From Monoplex corrugatus (Eukaryota; Mollusca; Gastropoda; Littorinimorpha; Ranellidae): DNA of 64,000 nt. Shown here piece by piece: positions 60,531-64,000 of the stretch (positions within the stretch are counted from its first letter, which is position 1; the number at the start of each line of letters is the position of its first letter). The notes below the pieces were generated by a model. It was not told where the DNA came from. It ran no database searches and saw only the letters and a program-made list of their open reading frames with translations. A program made the position numbers and the translations under genes. Location of the stretch: positions 23,843,461 to 23,907,460 of the forward strand of contig CM060312.1 in the NCBI GenBank assembly GCA_030674185.1, read 5' to 3'.

Positions 60531-60693
60531 GTGATGGTAGGTAGAAAGAAACTCTAGGGAGAGCTAGACAACAGAAGGTCTTCAGAGAAGTAACCCCCTT
60601 TAGACAAGTGTTTCGGCCCTGAATTCCTTACACTCTCGGGGGGCTGGGCCACATCCAGGTCATGACTCCTGGATGCCCTTCTGCTGTTGTCTA

Positions 60694-60792
60694 TTTTTTT
60701 TTTTTTTTTCCCACGCCGGGGATCGAACCTGGGCGATTCTGCGCTTCAGAACTGCGGTACGCGGTTTTTACCAATGTGCTAACGGGGCACAC
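60694..60792 (-). repeat. tRNA-derived retroposed segment with A-tail
   Basis: Minus strand: GTGCCCCGTTAGCACATTGG (A box), CAGGTTCGATCCCCGG (B box), then GCGTGGG and A15. The T arm pairs at four of five positions, but acceptor and anticodon stems do not close, so it is not a functional tRNA. A SINE-like insert within the LINE 3' UTR. Confidence 0.65.
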
Positions 60793-60808
60793 ATCATCTG
60801 TAGGGAAT

Positions 60809-63800
60809 TTAATCCTTATGAAGTTCACTTTTTTCGTTCCTCCTTGCCCAGATCCAGCTTGAGCTCCTTTCTGCTGCCTCTGCCATCGCTTTAAGGGCTC
60901 TAGTCCTCTTCTTCCCAGAAATGGCGAGTTGTTTCATGAGATCATAAGCGGAGGTGCCCACAAACCCTCTTGCCCCGACCTCTATGGCGAAGATTTTGAC
61001 CCGCAGACCTGCTTTCTTCAGGGTGCTGGCAAGACCTGCGTATTTTTCGGTCTTGTAGATATGTGCTTCTTCCATTCTGCTTTCGTATGGCACAGTGAGT
61101 TCTATCAGAATCACTTGTTTCGAGGAGTCAGAGTGGAGAGCGATGTCTGGTCTCATGCCTGTCTTGCTGATGACATCTGGGTAATTTCTCCACTCTGGGA
61201 GGTCTGCTGTACACTCCCAGTCGACTGCTCCGTCCAGAAGACCCTTTGGCAATGTGCTGGTTGTCATAGCACTTTCGGGCCAGACCTGTTTCCCTCCTGC
61301 TTTGTAGAACGTTGTCATAGCAATTGGTGCGTTTGGGGTCATGGTTTTTTCGCTAACCACATCTGTGATCACTTTCAGAACTTGGTTGTGCCTCCATGTA
61401 TACCTTCCTTGGGCTAGCGCTACTTTGCAAGAGCTTAGGACATGTTCCACTGTTTGTTTCTTCTGACAGAGCGGACATGCTGGGTCGTCTGCTTTCCCCC
61501 ATTTCACTAAGTTTGCATTCGAGGGGAGCAGGTCATATACAGATCTGAGGAGGAAGCTTATCCTTAGAGGAGCCATGTGCCACATATCGTTCCAGCTGAG
61601 ACTTCTTTGGAGTGCACTGTCCCATGTTGTCCATTGCCCCTGTTGACCTTGCTGGACTGCCTTCTGCACTCTTTTGACATCTTCTTCCTTCAACTCCTGT
61701 ATGATCATGTCTCTTTTTTCCTTCCCTTTGGCTTTGGACCACCACTGCATTTTTGTTGCTCCCAGTCCCTGTCTGTTGGTTTGCGTGTGTCCAATTATTT
61801 CTTTGATGCTGAGGTTTCTCTTGGCATTGTTTACAGCCTCTTGGACTTTCCACTTTCTGCCAGTTCTCAGCTTTGGATGAACTGATCTCACGATATTGTC
61901 TTCCGATTCCTCCAGCATGCTCAACAGTCTTGCTTTTCCAACTTTGTATTCCTCCACTATGGATTTCAGAGGTAGCTTCAGCATTGCTTGACGACAGTAG
62001 AATGCAACATCAGTGAGACCAGGTGGGACACCGAGCCATTTTCTTGTGTATTTGTTGATTTTGGCTTCCATTGCTTCGACTGTGCTGGTGCAAATGTCAT
62101 AGATTAGCAGTGGCCACAGCAGCTTTGGTATCAGCATGAACTGTAGACACCAGACTTTGTATTTGCCTGGCAGTCCGCAGTTATCTATTTTCTTCAGGCC
62201 TTCTTCTGCTGTTTGCTTGGTTTCACATCCCCTTTGTGTGTCTTTCAGGGAGTCATCATACCATCTTCCGAGACTTTTTACTGGCTCTTCTGTGACAGTG
62301 GGGATGGCTTGGTTGGCTACCATGAATTTGACTGAATCTGCCACTTTTCCTTTTCGCAGTGAGAGACTTCGGGATTTCTTAGGTTTGAACCTCATTCTTG
62401 AAGAGGCCACCAGCTCATCCAGCTGCTTTAAGATTTGGTGTGTCTCTTCCTCATCCGTGGACAAGACTGTTGTGTCATCCATGAAAGCTTTCAGAGGAGG
62501 CATCTGGTATCCATCTCCCAGATTCACTGGACCTGAACTCTTCATTGCAGCTTTCAAGATGACTTCCATTGCCAACACGAACAGTATGGGAGAGATTGCA
62601 CAGCCCATTGCAATGCCCACCTCTAGGTCTATCCAGTCCGTGGTGTATTCTTTGGTAGAGAACCGCATTGAGAACCCTTGGAAATACTTCCTCAGCATTG
62701 TTCGGATGTTTTCTGGGATGTGATACATTTCAAGAGCCAGCTGGATCATATCGTGTGGAACTGATCCATATGCATTCGCCAGATCAAGCCAAACTACGTC
62801 AATGTCTCTCTTCTCTGTTCTTGCTTTTTGGATGGCATCCCAAATCAACGTGGCATGTTCCAAGCATCCAGGCATTCCTGGTATGCCTCCCTTTTGGACT
62901 GACATATCCAGATACTTGTTTTCAGTCAGGTATTTTGTCAATCTTGCTGCCATAACAGAGAAGAAGATTTTCCCCTCGACGTTCAGAAGTGATATTGGCC
63001 TGAACTGATTGATGCTGCTGGAGTTCTGCTCCTTCGGAATGTACACTCCTTCAGCTCTCATCCATTGGTCACTGATCTTCTGGTTCCTCCATGCTGATCG
63101 AATCATCTTGTGGAGCCACTCGAGCACTTTTGGGCATTTCTTGTAGAGCAGGTATGGTATTCCGTTTGGTCCAGGTGCTGACTTGGCTCTGGCTTTCTTT
63201 ACTACGTTCTTCACTTCATCCAGTGTTGGTGGTTTGTTATTGAATTTTCCTTCTGGCGCTGCAGGCCAAACCAGATTCTGGATTTCAAGTGGTGCCTCGC
63301 GCTGAGAATCGGAATATGTTTCCCTGAGATGCTGCTCTAGGGTTTCCTTGCCCACTGTGAGAGTCCCTGATTTGGGTTGTTCAAACAGCTTTCTTGAAAA
63401 GTCAAAGGGATCTTTGAAGAAACGATCTTGAGTCTTCTTCTTTTTGCTCTTTCTTCGCCTTGCTGATTCCACTTTGCTGAGAGCATTGTGTTTGGCCTTC
63501 AGATCTTTCCAGAGTTCCAGGAGCCCTTGCTTCTCGAATTCTGAGGCAGTTTTCATTCGCTTTTTAAGCTTCCTTTTCTCCCTCCGGATGCTCTCCATCT
63601 GTTGCTGTCTTCTGGATTTCTGGGGAGGCGTTTTTGTCTTTGGCTGCTTCACTCCATAAGTGTCCCTGCAGATAGAGTATATGATGTCTCCGTATGTGTC
63701 AAGTTTGTGTTCCAGCGTACTGTTCCCTATTAGCGCATTCAGCTTAAGGACAAGTTCCTCATCTAATTTCTCCCATTGTTCTTTTGCACCGGCAGGCGGC

Positions 63801-63991
63801 AAATTGAGTTTTCCACGTTTGGCGTTAAGAGCTTGTGCAAAATCCGCATCAGAACCGTCAGCGTGGATGTCCTTGGCACTATGGTTTAATTCCTGGCCTT
63901 GGTCATCCAACGTCTCACCTGCTATCGCAGTGCGCTGCTGCTGGTTCGAATGTGTCTTCAAACAGCCCATTTTTGTCCTGTGGATCTTCAT
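60809..63991 (-). CDS. Reverse transcriptase / restriction-like endonuclease polyprotein (1060 aa)
   Basis: Copies element RNA into DNA at a target nicked by its own endonuclease. Domain order: a charged N-terminal region (1-240, Lys-rich at 125-190); reverse transcriptase about 255-560 with SAPGPNGIPYLLYK (271-284), FRPISLLNVEGK (330-341), WLDLANAYGS (401-410), GCAISP (463-468) and the catalytic FMDD (503-506, Met where most LINEs have Ala or Tyr-Ala); a thumb; a zinc motif C-x2-C-x7-H-x4-C at 839-855; and a PD-(D/E)xK endonuclease with RPD at 947-949 and IELTV at 963-967. This order is that of R2/NeSL/Hero-type LINEs. The frame has no break. ATG at 63991 is close to the window edge, so the true start may lie further right. 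Confidence 0.9.
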   Translation of the reverse strand: MKIHRTKMGCLKTHSNQQQRTAIAGETLDDQGQELNHSAKDIHADGSDADFAQALNAKRGKLNLPPAGAKEQWEKLDEELVLKLNALIGNSTLEHKLDTYGDIIYSICRDTYGVKQPKTKTPPQKSRRQQQMESIRREKRKLKKRMKTASEFEKQGLLELWKDLKAKHNALSKVESARRRKSKKKKTQDRFFKDPFDFSRKLFEQPKSGTLTVGKETLEQHLRETYSDSQREAPLEIQNLVWPAAPEGKFNNKPPTLDEVKNVVKKARAKSAPGPNGIPYLLYKKCPKVLEWLHKMIRSAWRNQKISDQWMRAEGVYIPKEQNSSSINQFRPISLLNVEGKIFFSVMAARLTKYLTENKYLDMSVQKGGIPGMPGCLEHATLIWDAIQKARTEKRDIDVVWLDLANAYGSVPHDMIQLALEMYHIPENIRTMLRKYFQGFSMRFSTKEYTTDWIDLEVGIAMGCAISPILFVLAMEVILKAAMKSSGPVNLGDGYQMPPLKAFMDDTTVLSTDEEETHQILKQLDELVASSRMRFKPKKSRSLSLRKGKVADSVKFMVANQAIPTVTEEPVKSLGRWYDDSLKDTQRGCETKQTAEEGLKKIDNCGLPGKYKVWCLQFMLIPKLLWPLLIYDICTSTVEAMEAKINKYTRKWLGVPPGLTDVAFYCRQAMLKLPLKSIVEEYKVGKARLLSMLEESEDNIVRSVHPKLRTGRKWKVQEAVNNAKRNLSIKEIIGHTQTNRQGLGATKMQWWSKAKGKEKRDMIIQELKEEDVKRVQKAVQQGQQGQWTTWDSALQRSLSWNDMWHMAPLRISFLLRSVYDLLPSNANLVKWGKADDPACPLCQKKQTVEHVLSSCKVALAQGRYTWRHNQVLKVITDVVSEKTMTPNAPIAMTTFYKAGGKQVWPESAMTTSTLPKGLLDGAVDWECTADLPEWRNYPDVISKTGMRPDIALHSDSSKQVILIELTVPYESRMEEAHIYKTEKYAGLASTLKKAGLRVKIFAIEVGARGFVGTSAYDLMKQLAISGKKRTRALKAMAEAAERSSSWIWARRNEKSELHKD

Positions 63992-64000
63992 GCCGCGTTT

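Larger units (their letters stand above)
60535..64000 (-). mobile_element. Non-LTR retrotransposon with restriction-like endonuclease (R2/NeSL/Hero-like group)
   Basis: Nearly intact element running off the right edge: the ORF (60809-63991) plus a 3' UTR to about 60535 containing ggcccagccccccgagagtg and ccgaaacacttgtctaaagg on the minus strand. A tRNA-derived, A-tailed insert sits in the 3' UTR (60694-60792). No stop or shift breaks 1060 codons, unlike every other LINE here, so it is the youngest. Confidence 0.85.

Noticed and set aside
60713..60792. tRNA gene on the minus strand
   Set aside because: A and B boxes are present, but acceptor and anticodon stems do not pair and an A15 tail follows, so it is a retroposed derivative.

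Overview
The window looks like nuclear DNA of a marine mollusc, most likely a gastropod. Genes are split by long AT-rich introns with GT/AG junctions, there are many (CA)n/(GT)n tracts, and dispersed repeats fill most of the space: non-LTR retrotransposons of several clades, a tRNA-derived SINE with a conserved central core, MITEs and piggyBac. The mollusc assignment is inference from that repeat content and the coding similarity. No bacterial operon, rRNA, intact tRNA or CRISPR is visible.

Two host genes were recognised, head to head. On the minus strand (about 20,135 down to 2,758) lies the 5' part of PBRM1 (polybromo-1): the start codon, all of bromodomain 1 and most of bromodomain 2, in six exons with matching phases; the gene leaves the window on the left. 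On the plus strand (23,988 to 49,521) lies a nucleostemin (GNL3)-like gene, with basic N-terminal exons at 23,988, 36,479, 37,923, 39,593 and 40,647 and C-terminal exons at 48,022 and 49,397. PBRM1 and GNL3 are also divergent neighbours in human, so this appears to be an old linkage. The GNL3 copy is odd: no exon for the GTPase core was found, and exon 4 changes reading frame.

The promoter and first exon of GNL3 (22,681-24,110) are present a second time at 58,239-59,755, in the same orientation, which suggests a segmental duplication whose second gene copy would lie to the right of the window.

Most other DNA is mobile. A 4.2-kb element at 14,877-19,080 has 16-bp terminal inverted repeats and a 7-bp target duplication, sits inside the tail of an RTE-like LINE, and carries a small spliced gene-like unit; a second copy is at 29,310-34,970 and is itself broken by a Jockey/CR1-like LINE. 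CR1/L2-like LINEs lie at 8,378-10,383 (+) and 25,393-28,560 (-). RTE-like tails lie at 11.4, 14.5, 19.6, 42.7 and 45.8 kb, an RNase H-bearing LINE piece at 43.6-44.6 kb, and a Ty3/gypsy pol remnant at 54.6-55.9 kb. Short TTAA-flanked MITEs cluster at 48-57 kb, and the left edge holds a piggyBac transposase tail. The right end (60.5-64 kb) is an almost intact LINE with a C-terminal restriction-like endonuclease, the element most likely to have been active recently.
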